Shown: positions 46,222 to 57,035, counted from the stretch's first letter. The stretch: DNA of 64,000 nt from Pseudomonas psychrophila HA-4 (GCF_000282975.1 NZ_ALJC01000018.1:1-64000); one strand, 5' to 3'. The notes: generated from the letters alone by a model not told the origin. Numbers and translations: made by a program.

Positions 46222-46353
46222 GGCTGTAAGCGACGAGCGAATACGCCTTGCATAGACTTGGTAGGCCTCCTTTGGTGCGGCGGCAGTGGATCAGGCTCAT
46301 GATCGTCGCCGCTCTTTTGCCATTGCGTGAGGATATTTTAGGCCTTAAACGCA

Positions 46354-46386
46354 AAACGCCCGGTGCAGTCAATGCACCGGGCGTTT
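46354..46386. terminator. Bidirectional terminator downstream of fabI
   Basis: AAACGCCCGGTGCA and TGCACCGGGCGTTT form a perfect 14-bp stem with a 5-base loop between the convergent VOC and fabI genes. Confidence 0.88.
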
Positions 46387-46409
46387 ACGTAAAGGCTACA
46401 GCGAAGAGA

Positions 46410-47204
46410 TTACTCTTCGAGGCTGCCCATTGCGGTGGTGTTGAAGCCGCCGTCTACGTACATGATTTCGCCGCTGATGCCCGATGCCAGATCGGAGCAC
46501 AGGAAGGCGCCGGCGTTGCCGACTTCTTCGATGGTCACGTTGCGACGCAACGGGGTTTGCGCTTCGTTGGCAGCGAGCATTTTACGGAAGTTCTTGATGC
46601 CAGAAGCTGCCAGCGTGCGGATCGGGCCAGCCGATACGCAGTTAACGCGAGTGCCTTCAGGGCCCAAGCTGCCTGCCAGGTAACGTACACCCGCTTCCAG
46701 GCTGGCTTTGGCCATGCCCATCACGTTGTAGTTAGGCATAGTGCGCTCTGCACCCAGGTAGGACAGGGTCAGCAGGCTGCCATTGCGGCCTTTCATCATC
46801 GGGCGGCCAGCTTTGGCCAAGGCCACGAAGCTGTAGGCGCTGATGTCGTGAGCAATACGGAAGCCTTCACGGGTGGTAGCGTCTGTGAAGTCGCCGTCCA
46901 GTTGGTCGCCAGGGGCGAAACCTACGGAGTGAACGATGCAGTCCAGGCCGTCCCATTTCTTGCTCAGCTCTTCGAAAACCTTGGCGATTTCTTCATCGCT
47001 GGCAACGTCGCAAGGGAAGCACAGTTCCGGGTTAGAACCCCAGCCTGCTGCGAACTCTTCAACGCGGCCTTTAAGCTTTTCGTTCTGATAAGTGAAAGCA
47101 AGTTCAGCGCCTTCACGGTGCATGGCGGCAGCAATGCCAGAAGCGATGGACAATTTGCTAGCGACACCGACGATCAGGACGCGCTTACCGGCGAGAAAAC
47201 CCAT
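46410..47204 (-). CDS. fabI: Enoyl-[acyl-carrier-protein] reductase (NADH) FabI
   Basis: It reduces trans-2-enoyl-ACP in the last step of each fatty acid elongation cycle and is the target of triclosan and isoniazid-class inhibitors. The ATG at 47204 gives 264 residues. The NADH site is [14 protein letters not shown]. The catalytic residues Tyr149, Tyr159 and Lys166 (E. coli 146/156/163) lie in [20 protein letters not shown]. It lies 20 bases downstream of the ABC transporter ATPase gene, so readthrough from that operon is likely. Confidence 0.96.
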   Translation of the reverse strand: MGFLAGKRVLIVGVASKLSIASGIAAAMHREGAELAFTYQNEKLKGRVEEFAAGWGSNPELCFPCDVASDEEIAKVFEELSKKWDGLDCIVHSVGFAPGDQLDGDFTDATTREGFRIAHDISAYSFVALAKAGRPMMKGRNGSLLTLSYLGAERTMPNYNVMGMAKASLEAGVRYLAGSLGPEGTRVNCVSAGPIRTLAASGIKNFRKMLAANEAQTPLRRNVTIEEVGNAGAFLCSDLASGISGEIMYVDGGFNTTAMGSLEE

Positions 47205-47223
47205 GTGTTGTTCCTCTATCAGG

Positions 47224-48834
47224 TTAATCGACAGCCACTGGTGCCAAAAAGGCGGCTTCCAGCAGCTGTTGTGTATATGGATGTTGCGGTGAGGCAAAGA
47301 TACTTTGCGCATCACCCTGTTCGACCACTTGGCCGTGCTTGACCACCATCAGTTGGTGGCTCAGCGCTTTGACTACCGCCAGGTCATGGCTGATAAACAA
47401 ATATGTCAGGTTGTACTTGGCTTGCAGCGAGCGTAACAACTCGACTACCTGGCGCTGTACTGTTCGGTCCAGCGCTGAGGTTGGCTCGTCTAGCACAATG
47501 AGCGCCGGTTTTAATACCAGTGCCCGGGCAATGGCGATGCGCTGCCGTTGCCCGCCAGAAAACTCGTGAGGGTAGCGGTGCCGGGTTTCCGGATCCAGAC
47601 CTACTTCTCTCAAGGCTTCAATAATTGCCTTTTCCTGCTCCTCGGGTGTTCCCATGCGATGGATGCGCAATCCTTCGCCGACAATCTCACTGACGCTCAT
47701 GCGTGGGCTGAGGCTGCCAAACGGGTCCTGGAACACCACCTGCATTTCCCGTCGCAGGGGTCTTACTTCTTGTCGCGACAAACAGTCTAGACGTTTACCT
47801 TCAAAACTGATCGGGCCTTTGCTGGCAATCAAACGCAAAATCGCCAGACCCAAGGTCGATTTCCCCGATCCGCTTTCTCCGACAATGCCCAAGGTCTGGC
47901 CCTGAGGTAGGCTGAAGTTTATTCCGTCGACCGCTTTCACGTAATCAACGGTCTTGCGCAACAACCCTTTTTTGATCGGGAACCATACTTTTAGGTCCTC
48001 GACTTCCAGCAACGGCGGGCCACTAACCGTGTTGGCTGGGCTTCCGCTGGGCTCTGCGCTGAGCAGTTCCCGGGTGTATGGATGCTGCGGTGAGCGGAAC
48101 AACTGTTCGCACGATGCTTGTTCGACGATGCAACCACGCTGCATGACACATACTCGATGTGCAATTCGTCGAACAAGGTTCAAATCGTGACTTATCAGTA
48201 ACAACGACATCCCCAGCCGCGCCTGTAAATCCTTCAGCAAATCCAGAATTTTCAGCTGTACCGTCACGTCTAGCGCAGTGGTCGGTTCGTCGGCAATTAA
48301 CAACTCAGGCTCGTTGGCCAAGGCCATCGCGATCATGACACGCTGGCGCTGGCCGCCTGACAGCTCGTGAGGCAGCGCTTTAAGGCGTTTGTGGGGGTCT
48401 GGGATGCCTACCAGCTCCAGAAGCTCAAGGGTGCGTCGTGTGGCAGCTTTGCCGGTTAGCCCCTTGTGGATGCCCAGCACTTCATTGATCTGTTTTTCAA
48501 TGCTATGCAAGGGGTTCAGCGAGGTCATGGGCTCCTGGAAAATCATGGCAATTTGATTGCCACGGATATGCCTGAGTTTTTTCTCGTCCAGATGCAGCAA
48601 GTCTTGCCCGGCGTACTGGATGCTACCGCTCGGATGACGCGCCATAGGGTAGGGCAGCAGCCGCAGAATGGAATGTGCGGTCACTGACTTGCCCGAGCCG
48701 CTTTCGCCCACCAATGCCAGGGTTTCGCCGCGCTTGATGTCGAAATTGATGCTTTGCACCACGCGGTGTGATTGCTCGCCCGTGGAAAACTCGACGGCGA
48801 GGTCGCGCACTTCGATCAGATTGTCCTGCGTCAT
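47224..48834 (-). CDS. yejF: ABC transporter ATP-binding protein, two fused nucleotide-binding domains (YejF/NppD-like)
   Basis: A 536-residue fusion of two Opp/Dpp-type ATPase domains. Walker A is [10 protein letters not shown] in the first half and [10 protein letters not shown] in the second. ABC signatures are LSGGQRQRV and FSGGQRQRI, and each half has its [12 protein letters not shown] or [10 protein letters not shown] Walker B. The ATG at 48834 is preferred over an upstream extension. It energises the YejB/YejE permease. The five-gene set resembles P. aeruginosa NppA1A2BCD (PA1807-PA1811), reported for uptake of peptidyl-nucleoside antibiotics. Confidence 0.94.
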   Translation of the reverse strand: MTQDNLIEVRDLAVEFSTGEQSHRVVQSINFDIKRGETLALVGESGSGKSVTAHSILRLLPYPMARHPSGSIQYAGQDLLHLDEKKLRHIRGNQIAMIFQEPMTSLNPLHSIEKQINEVLGIHKGLTGKAATRRTLELLELVGIPDPHKRLKALPHELSGGQRQRVMIAMALANEPELLIADEPTTALDVTVQLKILDLLKDLQARLGMSLLLISHDLNLVRRIAHRVCVMQRGCIVEQASCEQLFRSPQHPYTRELLSAEPSGSPANTVSGPPLLEVEDLKVWFPIKKGLLRKTVDYVKAVDGINFSLPQGQTLGIVGESGSGKSTLGLAILRLIASKGPISFEGKRLDCLSRQEVRPLRREMQVVFQDPFGSLSPRMSVSEIVGEGLRIHRMGTPEEQEKAIIEALREVGLDPETRHRYPHEFSGGQRQRIAIARALVLKPALIVLDEPTSALDRTVQRQVVELLRSLQAKYNLTYLFISHDLAVVKALSHQLMVVKHGQVVEQGDAQSIFASPQHPYTQQLLEAAFLAPVAVD

Positions 48835-48835
48835 C

Positions 48836-49855
48836 TCATTTCCTCGGATCGAAGGCATCGCGAGCGGACTCGCCGATAAATACCAGCAGGCTGAGCATGA
48901 TGGCCAGCACGGCAAAGGCACTGATGCCTAGCCACGGCGCTTGCAGATTGGATTTGCCTTGGGCTACCAGTTCACCGAGTGACGGTGCGCCCGGAGGCAG
49001 GCCAAAGCCCAGGAAGTCCAGCGCGGTGAGCGTGCCAATGGCGCCGGTCAAAATAAACGGCATAAAGGTCATGGTTGAGACCATGGCATTGGGCAGGATA
49101 TGGCGGTACATGATTGCCATGTCTTGCATGCCCAGCGCACGGGCAGCGCGCACATATTCTAGATTCCGCCCACGCAGAAATTCGGCGCGGACTACGTCAA
49201 CCAGACTCATCCAGGAAAACAGCAGCATGATCCCCAGTAGCCACCAGAAGTTTGGCTGCACGAAGCTGGCCAGAATGATGAGCAGGTAGAGCACCGGTAA
49301 ACCGGACCATATCTCCAGAAAGCGCTGGCCTGCGAGGTCGACCCAGCCGCCATAGAAGCCCTGAAGGGCGCCCGCGATCACGCCAATAATCGAACTCAAA
49401 ACAGTCAGCGTAAGGGCGAACAACACTGAAATTCGAAAGCCATAAATGACCCGGGCCAACACATCTCGCCCCTGATCATCGGTGCCTAGCCAGTTTTCGG
49501 CCGAGGGTGGCGCAGGTGCCGGAACTTTCAGGTCGTAGTTAATGCTCTGATAGCTGTACGGGATAAGTGGCCAAACGACCAAGGCGTCTTTCTTGGCCAG
49601 CAGTTCGCGGATGTACGGGCTTTTGTAGTTGGCTTCGAGTGGGAACTCGCCGCCAAAATCTGTTTCGGGGTAGCGTTTTAGGGCTGGGAAATACCAGTCG
49701 CCGTCGTAATGAATCACTAAGGGTTTGTCGTTGGCGATCAGTTCGGCACCCAGGCTGAGCCCGAACAGCACCAGAAAAATCCACAGCGACCACCAGCCAC
49801 GCTTGTTGGCTTTGAAACGTTCGAAACGTCGTCGGTTTAGAGGGGAGAGTTTCAT
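48836..49855 (-). CDS. yejE: ABC transporter permease (YejE/NppC-like)
   Basis: A 339-residue inner-membrane protein with an N-terminal helix (about 20-40), a long periplasmic loop, then the five-helix DppC-type core carrying the EAA motif RAARALGMQDMAIMYRHILPN. The ATG at 49855 is chosen because the yejB stop is just upstream (49857). The stop is one base from the ATPase start, so the genes are tightly coupled. Confidence 0.94.
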   Translation of the reverse strand: MKLSPLNRRRFERFKANKRGWWSLWIFLVLFGLSLGAELIANDKPLVIHYDGDWYFPALKRYPETDFGGEFPLEANYKSPYIRELLAKKDALVVWPLIPYSYQSINYDLKVPAPAPPSAENWLGTDDQGRDVLARVIYGFRISVLFALTLTVLSSIIGVIAGALQGFYGGWVDLAGQRFLEIWSGLPVLYLLIILASFVQPNFWWLLGIMLLFSWMSLVDVVRAEFLRGRNLEYVRAARALGMQDMAIMYRHILPNAMVSTMTFMPFILTGAIGTLTALDFLGFGLPPGAPSLGELVAQGKSNLQAPWLGISAFAVLAIMLSLLVFIGESARDAFDPRK

Positions 49856-49856
49856 C

Positions 49857-50930
49857 TCAATGCTCCCGGCTTTCAAAGTCGATGCGCGGATCAACCAGGG
49901 TGTATGAGAGGTCGCCGATCAACTTCACCACCAGTCCGACTAGCGTAAAAATAAACAAGGTGCCAAAGACAACCGGGTAATCGCGATTGATCGCCGCCTC
50001 AAAACTCATCAAGCCCAGACCGTCTAGCGAGAAAATCACCTCAACCAGTAATGCGCCGGTAAAGAAGATGCCGATAAAGGCTGACGGGAAGCCCGCGATC
50101 ACCAGCAACATGGCGTTGCGAAACACGTGCCCGTAGAGCACGCGATGATTGGTCAGCCCTTTGGCCTTGGCGGTTACCACGTACTGTTTGTTGATCTCAT
50201 CCAGAAAGCTGTTTTTGGTCAGCAAGGTCATGGTCGCGAAGTTACCGATTACCAGAGCGGTGATGGGGAGCGCCAGGTGCCAAAAATAATCGAGGATCTT
50301 GCCGCCCCAACTCATCTGCTCAAAATTGTTGGAGGTTAGGCCGCGCAGCGGGAACCAGTCCAGGTAGCTGCCCCCGGCGAATACCACAATCAGCAGAATG
50401 GCAAACAAAAAGGCCGGTATCGCATAACCGATAATGATTGCCGAGCTGGTCCAGACGTCAAAGTGGCTACCGTGTCGCGTCGCCTTGGCGATCCCCAGCG
50501 GGATCGACACCAAATACATGATCAGCGTGCTCCACAGCCCCAGCGAAATGGAGACTGGCATTTTTTCCTTGATCAGGTCGATGACCTTGGCGTCGCGGAA
50601 AAAGCTCTCACCGAAGTCCAGTTGGGCGTAGTTCTTGATCATGATCCACAAGCGTTCGGGGGCTGACTTGTCGAACCCGTACATCTTTTCGATTTCCTGG
50701 ATAAGCGCTGGGTCCAGACCTTGCGCGCCTCGGTAGTTAGAGCCTGCTACCGAGACCTCGGAGCCACCGCCAGCGATGCGGCTCGTCGCACCGTCGAAGC
50801 CTTCGAGCTTGGCAATCATCTGCTCGACCGGGCCGCCGGGAGCCGCCTGGATGATGATGAAATTGATCAGCAAAATCCCGAATAGCGTCGGAATAATCAG
50901 CAGCAGTCGCCTGAATATATACGCCAGCAT
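49857..50930 (-). CDS. yejB: ABC transporter permease (YejB/NppB-like)
   Basis: A DppB-type permease of 357 residues starting [24 protein letters not shown], with the family's large first periplasmic loop (about 30-130) and an EAA motif in [20 protein letters not shown]. It pairs with YejE to form the channel. It starts directly after the stop of the upstream binding-protein gene. Confidence 0.94.
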   Translation of the reverse strand: MLAYIFRRLLLIIPTLFGILLINFIIIQAAPGGPVEQMIAKLEGFDGATSRIAGGGSEVSVAGSNYRGAQGLDPALIQEIEKMYGFDKSAPERLWIMIKNYAQLDFGESFFRDAKVIDLIKEKMPVSISLGLWSTLIMYLVSIPLGIAKATRHGSHFDVWTSSAIIIGYAIPAFLFAILLIVVFAGGSYLDWFPLRGLTSNNFEQMSWGGKILDYFWHLALPITALVIGNFATMTLLTKNSFLDEINKQYVVTAKAKGLTNHRVLYGHVFRNAMLLVIAGFPSAFIGIFFTGALLVEVIFSLDGLGLMSFEAAINRDYPVVFGTLFIFTLVGLVVKLIGDLSYTLVDPRIDFESREH

Positions 50931-52772
50931 TTAAGGCTCCAGGCTTTCGCTAGTGGGTTTAGTCGCAGTGACGGGCTCGGCGTCAGGTTTTGCCCACCAT
51001 GTTGTGGTTCCGATGTCGTACAGAGGAGTCACTGCCGGGTGGCCAATGTTGCTTGAGTAAGCCACGCGCCAGGTTTTGATGTGCCAGTTAGGGACGACAT
51101 AGAAGCCCCATTGCAACACGCGATCCAGCGCTCGGGCATGGTCGATCAGGCTTTGCCGGGTTTCGGCATTGACCAGGCCTTCTGTCAGTTGATCGATGGC
51201 TGGGTCTTTGAGGCCGATGAAATTGCGACTGCCGGGCTTGTCGTAACTCTGCGACTCCCAATACTCGCGTTGCTCGCTGCCAGGAGAGTTGGACTGTGGG
51301 AACCCCCCAACAATCATGTCGAAATCCCGTGAGCGCAGGCGATTCAGGTACTGGGAGGTGTCGACACGGCGAATTTGCATATCGATGCCCAAGTCGCTGA
51401 GGTTGCGTTTGTAAGGCAGCAAAATGCGTTCGAACTCTGATTGCGCCAACAAAAACTCAATGTTGACCGGCTTGCCTTGGGCGTCGACCATCTTGTCGTC
51501 GACAATCCGCCAGCCTGCCTCTTGGAGCAATTGATAGGCGCGGCGTTGCTGGTCGCGGATCATTCCGCTGCCATCGGTGACACTCGGTTTGAAGACGTCT
51601 GTGAAGACTTTGTCCGGGATCTGGCCGCGCAGTGGTTCTAAAATAGCCAGCTCTGCCTCAGTGGGCGGGGCTTTGGCGGCCATTTCCGAGTTTTCAAAGT
51701 AACTGCCGGTGCGGGCGTAAGCGCCGCTGAATAACTGTTTGTTGGCCCACTCAAAGTCGAACAACAGGCTCAGCGCTTCGCGAACACGTACATCCTGAAA
51801 CATCGGTTTGCGTAGGTTAAACACAAACCCTTGCATGCCGGTCGGGTTGTGGTTGCGTATTTCTTCTTTTTTCAAACGGCCCTGGGTGAACGCCGGGGCG
51901 TTGTAGGCGCTGGCCCAATTCTTGGCACTGATCTCGAACCAGTAATCGAATTGCCCGGCTTTGAGCGCTTCAAACGCAACGCTGTTGTCGCGGAAGTAAT
52001 CGATGGTAATGGCGTCGAAGTTGTACAGGCCCTTGTTGATGGGCAGGTCTTTGCCCCAGTAGTTCTTATTGCGCTCGTAGCGAATTGAGCGGCCAGGTTT
52101 GATCTCGGCGATGGTGTAGGGGCCGCTGCCGACAGGGATCTCAAGGTTGCCCTTGGAGAAGTCCCGGCTTTCCCACCAATGTTTGGGCAGCACCGGCAGT
52201 TGGCCCAGAATCAGCGGCAGTTCGCGGTTTTTGTTGTGCTTGAAGGTGAACTTCACTTGCAGCGGGTTTTCCGCAATGGCCTTGTCGACATCGCTGTAAT
52301 AGCCCTTGTACAGCGGTGAACCGTTTTTCATCAGCGTATCGAAGGTAAAGACCACGTCTTCGGCGCGAATCGGGTGGCCATCGCTGAACTTGGCCTCAGG
52401 CCGCAAGTAAAACCGTACCCAGCTATTGTCGGGTGCTTTTTCGATTTTTTCCGCTATCAAACCATAAGAGGTAAAGGGTTCGTCCAGCGTCTGACGGGTT
52501 AAGGTGTCAAAAGTCAGGTCAATATCATCGGCGGGCACGCCTTTGTTGATAAACGGATTAAGGCTGTCAAAACTGCCCGTCGAAGACTTGCGAAAGGTCC
52601 CGCCTTTGGGCGCATCCGGGTTGACGTAGTCCACATGCTTGAAGTTGGCCGGGTATTTGGGCGGCTCATCGTAGAGCGTCAACGCATGTTGCGGTGCTGC
52701 CAGCACGACGCTGGTCAGGCTGGCCAATAACAGGCTGGTCAGAGGTTTTAGCCACGTACGCAAAGGCATCAT
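50931..52772 (-). CDS. Periplasmic solute-binding protein, family 5 (YejA/NppA2-like)
   Basis: A signal peptide (MMPLRTWLKPLTSLLLASLT ... VLAA) precedes a family 5 peptide-binding fold of about 590 residues. Characteristic pieces are YVNPDAPKGGTFRKSS, the SYGLIAEKIEKAPDN strand and FRDNSVAFEALKAGQFDYW. The start at 52772 overlaps the stop of the upstream paralogue (the minus strand reads ATGATG with TGA embedded). It captures oligopeptides or peptide-nucleosides and hands them to YejB/E. It may bind different ligands from the first binding protein. Confidence 0.92.
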   Translation of the reverse strand: MMPLRTWLKPLTSLLLASLTSVVLAAPQHALTLYDEPPKYPANFKHVDYVNPDAPKGGTFRKSSTGSFDSLNPFINKGVPADDIDLTFDTLTRQTLDEPFTSYGLIAEKIEKAPDNSWVRFYLRPEAKFSDGHPIRAEDVVFTFDTLMKNGSPLYKGYYSDVDKAIAENPLQVKFTFKHNKNRELPLILGQLPVLPKHWWESRDFSKGNLEIPVGSGPYTIAEIKPGRSIRYERNKNYWGKDLPINKGLYNFDAITIDYFRDNSVAFEALKAGQFDYWFEISAKNWASAYNAPAFTQGRLKKEEIRNHNPTGMQGFVFNLRKPMFQDVRVREALSLLFDFEWANKQLFSGAYARTGSYFENSEMAAKAPPTEAELAILEPLRGQIPDKVFTDVFKPSVTDGSGMIRDQQRRAYQLLQEAGWRIVDDKMVDAQGKPVNIEFLLAQSEFERILLPYKRNLSDLGIDMQIRRVDTSQYLNRLRSRDFDMIVGGFPQSNSPGSEQREYWESQSYDKPGSRNFIGLKDPAIDQLTEGLVNAETRQSLIDHARALDRVLQWGFYVVPNWHIKTWRVAYSSNIGHPAVTPLYDIGTTTWWAKPDAEPVTATKPTSESLEP

Positions 52773-54601
52773 TGGGTTTTCTCCGTAGGCTTTATCCACC
52801 ACGCGCTAAGGCCCAAGGTATAAGGCGGCGTAGTCACAAAGGCGAACCGGTTGCGGTACGCCAAGCGGTGGTAGTTCAGATACCAGTTGGGAATGATGTA
52901 GTGCTGCCAGAGCAAGACGCGGTCCAGTGCCCGACCAGCAGCCAGTTGCTCCTCACGAGTTTGTGCGGCGAGCAGCTTTTCAAGCAATTGATCGACCACC
53001 GGGTTGGCAACCCCTGCATAGTTCTTACTGCCCTTGACGTTGACCTGAGAGGAGTGGAAGAACTGCCACTGTTCAAGGCCCGGACTCAGGGTTTGGTCGA
53101 GGGTCATGAGGATCATGTCGAAGTCGAATTGATCCAGTCGTTGTTTGTACTGTGCGCGATCCACGGTACGCAGACGGGCCTCGATTCCGATACTGGCCAA
53201 GTTTTCTACGTACGGCTGCAATATGCGCTCAAGGTTAGGGTTGACCAGTAATATTTCGAACTTTAACGGTTTACCTTCGCTGTTGAGCAGGCGCTGGCCG
53301 GAGAGTTTCCAGCCACCTTGTGCCAGTAGCTCCAGCGTATGGCGCATGGTTTCGCGGGGGATGCCGCGGCCATCGGTCTTGGGCAGGTTAAAAGCTTGGG
53401 TGAACAGCTCGGGTGGCAACTGACTGCGCCAAGGCGAAAGCATCAACCATTCGTGGCCTTGGGCAATGCCGCTGGCCGAAAACTCACTGTTGGGGTAAAA
53501 GCTCGCGGCGCGTTGGTAAGCGCCGTAGAACAAGGTGCGATTGGTCCACTCGAAGTCGAACATTTGCCCCAGCGCTTCGCGAACCTTTGCGTGCTCGAAG
53601 GTGCTGCGTCGGCTGTTCATAAACAGCCCCTGGGTTTGGGTCGGGATTTTGTGCGTGATTTCAGCCTTGATCACATCACCACGTCGTACCGCCGGGAAGT
53701 TGTAACTTGTGGCCCAGTTCTTGGCCTGATGCTCGATATAAATGTCGAACTCTGCGGCCTTGAAGGCTTCAAACGCGACGTCGCTGTCACGGTAAAACTC
53801 CACTTCCACCCGGTCGAAATTGTATTTGCCGCGATTGACCGGCAGGTTGGCTCCCCACCAGTTTTTGACATGCTCGAACACCACCTGTCGACCGGGGGTG
53901 ACCTTGGTGATGCGGTATGGCCCGCTGCCCAGCGGTGGCTCAAAGGTGGTGGCCTTAAAGTCGCGCTTCGCCCAGTAGTGCTGAGGCAGAACCGGCAACT
54001 CGCCCAGTCGCAGAATCAGCAACGGGTTACCCGCACGCTTGAAGACAAAACGAATGCGCTTGGGGCCTAGGATGTCCACGCGCTGGACTTCTTGCAGGTT
54101 GGTTCGGTACTGGGGATGACCTTCTTTGAGCAGCAAGTTGTAAGAAAAGGCTACATCGTAGGCGGTGATCGGGGTGCCATCGTGAAAACGCGCCTCCGGC
54201 CGTAGGTTAAAAACTACCCAGCTGCGGTCTTCGTTATATTCCACCGACTGTGCAATTAAGCCATAGCTGGAGGTGGGTTCATCGCCTGAGGGGGCGTATT
54301 GGCCCGTACCCGCCATCAGGGTTTCGTTGAGCTCGTTGACACCATATTGCAGAAAGTTGCCCGTCGATACCGGGCTGCTGCCTTTGAAGGTGTAGGGGTT
54401 GAGCGTGTCAAAGGTGCCGAACGCCATGATCCGCAGCGTCCCGCCTTTAGGCGCGTCGGGGTTAACCCAATCGAAATGGGTAAATGTAGACGGGTATTTG
54501 AGTGTGCCGAACTGTGCATAACCGTGGCTTTCGCTCAGGGTTGCGCTTGCGGGGAAGCTCAAAGCCAGATTGATCAAAATCAGTAGAAGGGGACGCATCA
54601 A
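52769..54601 (-). CDS. Periplasmic solute-binding protein, family 5 (YejA/NppA1-like), paralogue
   Basis: 610 residues, with a signal peptide (MMRPLLLILINLALSFPASA) and the same layout as the next gene: WVNPDAPKGGTLRIM, SYGLIAQSVEYNED and YRDSDVAFEAFKAAEFDIY. The two are clear paralogues with many substitutions, so the duplication is old. It is first in the five-gene operon. The upstream 154 bases contain part of a REP-like sequence (54714-54735, TTTGTAGGAGTGTGATTGCC) and must hold the operon promoter, which I could not define. Confidence 0.92.
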   Translation of the reverse strand: MMRPLLLILINLALSFPASATLSESHGYAQFGTLKYPSTFTHFDWVNPDAPKGGTLRIMAFGTFDTLNPYTFKGSSPVSTGNFLQYGVNELNETLMAGTGQYAPSGDEPTSSYGLIAQSVEYNEDRSWVVFNLRPEARFHDGTPITAYDVAFSYNLLLKEGHPQYRTNLQEVQRVDILGPKRIRFVFKRAGNPLLILRLGELPVLPQHYWAKRDFKATTFEPPLGSGPYRITKVTPGRQVVFEHVKNWWGANLPVNRGKYNFDRVEVEFYRDSDVAFEAFKAAEFDIYIEHQAKNWATSYNFPAVRRGDVIKAEITHKIPTQTQGLFMNSRRSTFEHAKVREALGQMFDFEWTNRTLFYGAYQRAASFYPNSEFSASGIAQGHEWLMLSPWRSQLPPELFTQAFNLPKTDGRGIPRETMRHTLELLAQGGWKLSGQRLLNSEGKPLKFEILLVNPNLERILQPYVENLASIGIEARLRTVDRAQYKQRLDQFDFDMILMTLDQTLSPGLEQWQFFHSSQVNVKGSKNYAGVANPVVDQLLEKLLAAQTREEQLAAGRALDRVLLWQHYIIPNWYLNYHRLAYRNRFAFVTTPPYTLGLSAWWIKPTEKTQ

Positions 54602-54755
54602 GTCAGGTATTCGATCCGGGCATTGGGCTTAAGGTTTCCGTACAGTAACAGCTTGTATCTGTAGGAAAAAGGCCACGCCAGAAAGCGTTACGGGCAATCC
54701 ACTTCCTGCAATTTTGTAGGAGTGTGATTGCCCGCATTCAACTCGCCAGACGTGC

Positions 54756-56156
54756 TTAGTGTGGTTTGTAGACCGTCAGCACCTGTCCGGGTTTGAGCGC
54801 CTTGGCCGAAGTGGGATTCCAGCGTTTGAGGTGCTGCATCTCAACATTGAAACGCTTGGCAACGATGTACAGCGAATCACCTTTTTTCACCGTGTAGGTG
54901 GTGGTTTTTTTAGCGACCGGTTTACGTGTGTCTTGCATGACCAGAGTCTGGCCAGCCTTGAGATTTTTGCCGCTGAGGTTGTTCCAGCGTTGCAGGTCTT
55001 TAACATCGACTTTATTGGTTCTGGCAATCAACGTCAGATTGTCGCCACTTTTAACCCGGTATTTGCGATTAAGGCGTGCGGGTGTATGACTCGCCACATT
55101 GTCGAACACCGCCTTTTTGGGGCGCATGCTGATCAGTTCTTCAGGCTTGAGGTTCGACAGGCTGGCTGTCAGAAGCCGTGCTTTAGAGGTTGGCACCAAC
55201 AAGTTCTGCGGGCCATCAGTGGTGGCGCGCTGTTTGTAGGCTGGGTTGAGTTGGAACATTTCGTCTTCGTCGATCTCAGCCAGGGCGGCCACACGGGACA
55301 GGTCCATGGACTGTTTGATTTCGACCATTTCGAAGTAAGGTTCGTTGGCAATCGGGTTCAGGTTGATGCCATAGGCTTCAGGGGCCAAAACCACTTGTGA
55401 CAACGCGAGCAACTTGGGGACGTAGTCTTTGGTTTCCTGCGGGAGAGGCAGGTTCCAGTAGTCGGTTGGCAAACCAAGCTTTTCGTTACGCTCTATGGCC
55501 CGGCTAACGGTGCCTTCGCCGGCGTTGTAGGCGGCCAGTGCCAACAGCCAGTCACCATTGAACATGTCGTGCAGACGCGTCAGGTAGTTCATGGCAGCCA
55601 ATGTCGAGGCGGTAATGTCGCGACGTCCATCGTAGGCGCGGGTTTGACGCAGATTGAAATAACGACCGGTCGAGGGAATGAACTGCCAGAGCCCGACCGC
55701 ATTGGCGTGGGAATACGCCATTGGGTTGTAGGCACTTTCAATTACGGGCAATAACGCCAGTTCGAGTGGCATGTTGCGTTCTTCAAGGCGTTCGACGATG
55801 TAGTGGATGTACAGGCTGCCGCGCTCGCCGGCGCCTTGTAGAAATGAAGGGTTGCTGGCAAACCACAAGCGTTGTTGTTCGATTCGCGGGTTGACGCCCA
55901 GGCCTTCTTGCAACTGGAAGCCCTGGCGCATCCGCTCCCACACATCTTGTGGGGCTGCGGGGCCAGGTTTTTCCTTGAGCCAGAGCGGCTCTTGCGCAAT
56001 ACGTTTGGTCAGTTTCAGGTTGGGGCGTTCGACGGTTTGGGTCGAGTGATCGAAGCTTTGGCAGCCTGCCAATGTGGCGGCCACAGCCACCGCGATGGCT
56101 TTAGCCAAGCGCGTCAATGCGTCTGAACTGATGGAATTACCTATAGATGACGACAT
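54756..56156 (-). CDS. mltD: Membrane-bound lytic murein transglycosylase D
   Basis: A lipoprotein peptidoglycan hydrolase. A hydrophobic leader ends in LAGCQ (lipobox). The SLT domain follows (about 100-240) with the catalytic Glu in LPVIESAYNPMA and the conserved NAVGLWQFIPSTGRYF and AYNAGEGTV. Two LysM repeats stand at the C-terminus (YRVKSGDNLTLIARTNKVD and YTVKKGDSLYIVAKRFNVE). The 466 residues from ATG 56156 compare with 452 in E. coli. The gene is adjacent to gloB on the same strand, with about 100 bases between. Confidence 0.95.
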   Translation of the reverse strand: MSSSIGNSISSDALTRLAKAIAVAVAATLAGCQSFDHSTQTVERPNLKLTKRIAQEPLWLKEKPGPAAPQDVWERMRQGFQLQEGLGVNPRIEQQRLWFASNPSFLQGAGERGSLYIHYIVERLEERNMPLELALLPVIESAYNPMAYSHANAVGLWQFIPSTGRYFNLRQTRAYDGRRDITASTLAAMNYLTRLHDMFNGDWLLALAAYNAGEGTVSRAIERNEKLGLPTDYWNLPLPQETKDYVPKLLALSQVVLAPEAYGINLNPIANEPYFEMVEIKQSMDLSRVAALAEIDEDEMFQLNPAYKQRATTDGPQNLLVPTSKARLLTASLSNLKPEELISMRPKKAVFDNVASHTPARLNRKYRVKSGDNLTLIARTNKVDVKDLQRWNNLSGKNLKAGQTLVMQDTRKPVAKKTTTYTVKKGDSLYIVAKRFNVEMQHLKRWNPTSAKALKPGQVLTVYKPH

Positions 56157-56255
56157 TGGCTGAAAGATAGTTTCGGGCAAAAATGTCGGGCGATTCTAGA
56201 AAGCAGGGGGGACGCGGTCAACCGTTCAGAATTTTTGTGCCAACCGCGACCCTGA

Positions 56256-57035
56256 TTAGAACTTATCTTTCCAGCTACGCAAGCTGGCAAAGACCGCGCT
56301 GGGCGAGTCATTGTCCTGCTTGTTCCATTCGTCAGCTTTTTCTTTAACGGATGTTTCATTGACCCGTAAAAAGGGATTCGTGCGCAGTTCGAGGGCAATG
56401 CTGGAGGGCAAACTGATGCTTCCTTCTGCACGCCAAGCTGTCACTTGCGCAATTCTAGCGGCAATATCCGGGTTGTTTGGTTCTACGGCGTGGGCAAAGC
56501 GCAAGTTGCTCAGGGTGTACTCGTGAGTGCAGTACACCCCTGTGTGCGCTGGCAAACCTGCCAGTCGGCTCAGCGAGTGGTGCATCTGGTCGGGCGTGCC
56601 TTCGAATAACCGGCCACAGCCGGCAGCGAATAAGGTATCGCCGCTAAACAACAACGGGGTTGAAGCATCGTCGTGGTAGTACGCAATGTGGCCCAGGGTG
56701 TGGCCAGGTACCAGATACACCTTGAACTCATGGCCCAGCACATTGATCTGATCGTTATCGTTCAGAGCCACGTGCCGTGCGGGGATGGTTTCCAGCGCCG
56801 GGCCCCAGACTTTGGCGCCGGTGCTGTTACACAATTGCTCAACACCGCCTACGTGGTCGAAGTGATGGTGGGTGACCAGAATATCGCTGAGTACCCAGCC
56901 CGGGTGCTGGTTTAACCAATCTAGGACGGGCGCGGCGTCACCCGGATCGACCACGGCGCAGCGCTTTTGAGTCGTATCCTGTAACAACCAGATGTAGTTG
57001 TCGCTAAAGGCGGGCAGGGCGTCGATCTGTAACAT
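56256..57035 (-). CDS. gloB: Hydroxyacylglutathione hydrolase (glyoxalase II)
   Basis: It hydrolyses S-lactoylglutathione to lactate and glutathione, the second step of methylglyoxal detoxification. The ATG at 57035 gives 259 residues. The binuclear metal site THHHFDH (His56, His58, Asp60, His61) and the later [10 protein letters not shown] and [13 protein letters not shown] are intact. It is divergent from the methyltransferase gene across about 125 bases. Confidence 0.96.
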   Translation of the reverse strand: MLQIDALPAFSDNYIWLLQDTTQKRCAVVDPGDAAPVLDWLNQHPGWVLSDILVTHHHFDHVGGVEQLCNSTGAKVWGPALETIPARHVALNDNDQINVLGHEFKVYLVPGHTLGHIAYYHDDASTPLLFSGDTLFAAGCGRLFEGTPDQMHHSLSRLAGLPAHTGVYCTHEYTLSNLRFAHAVEPNNPDIAARIAQVTAWRAEGSISLPSSIALELRTNPFLRVNETSVKEKADEWNKQDNDSPSAVFASLRSWKDKF

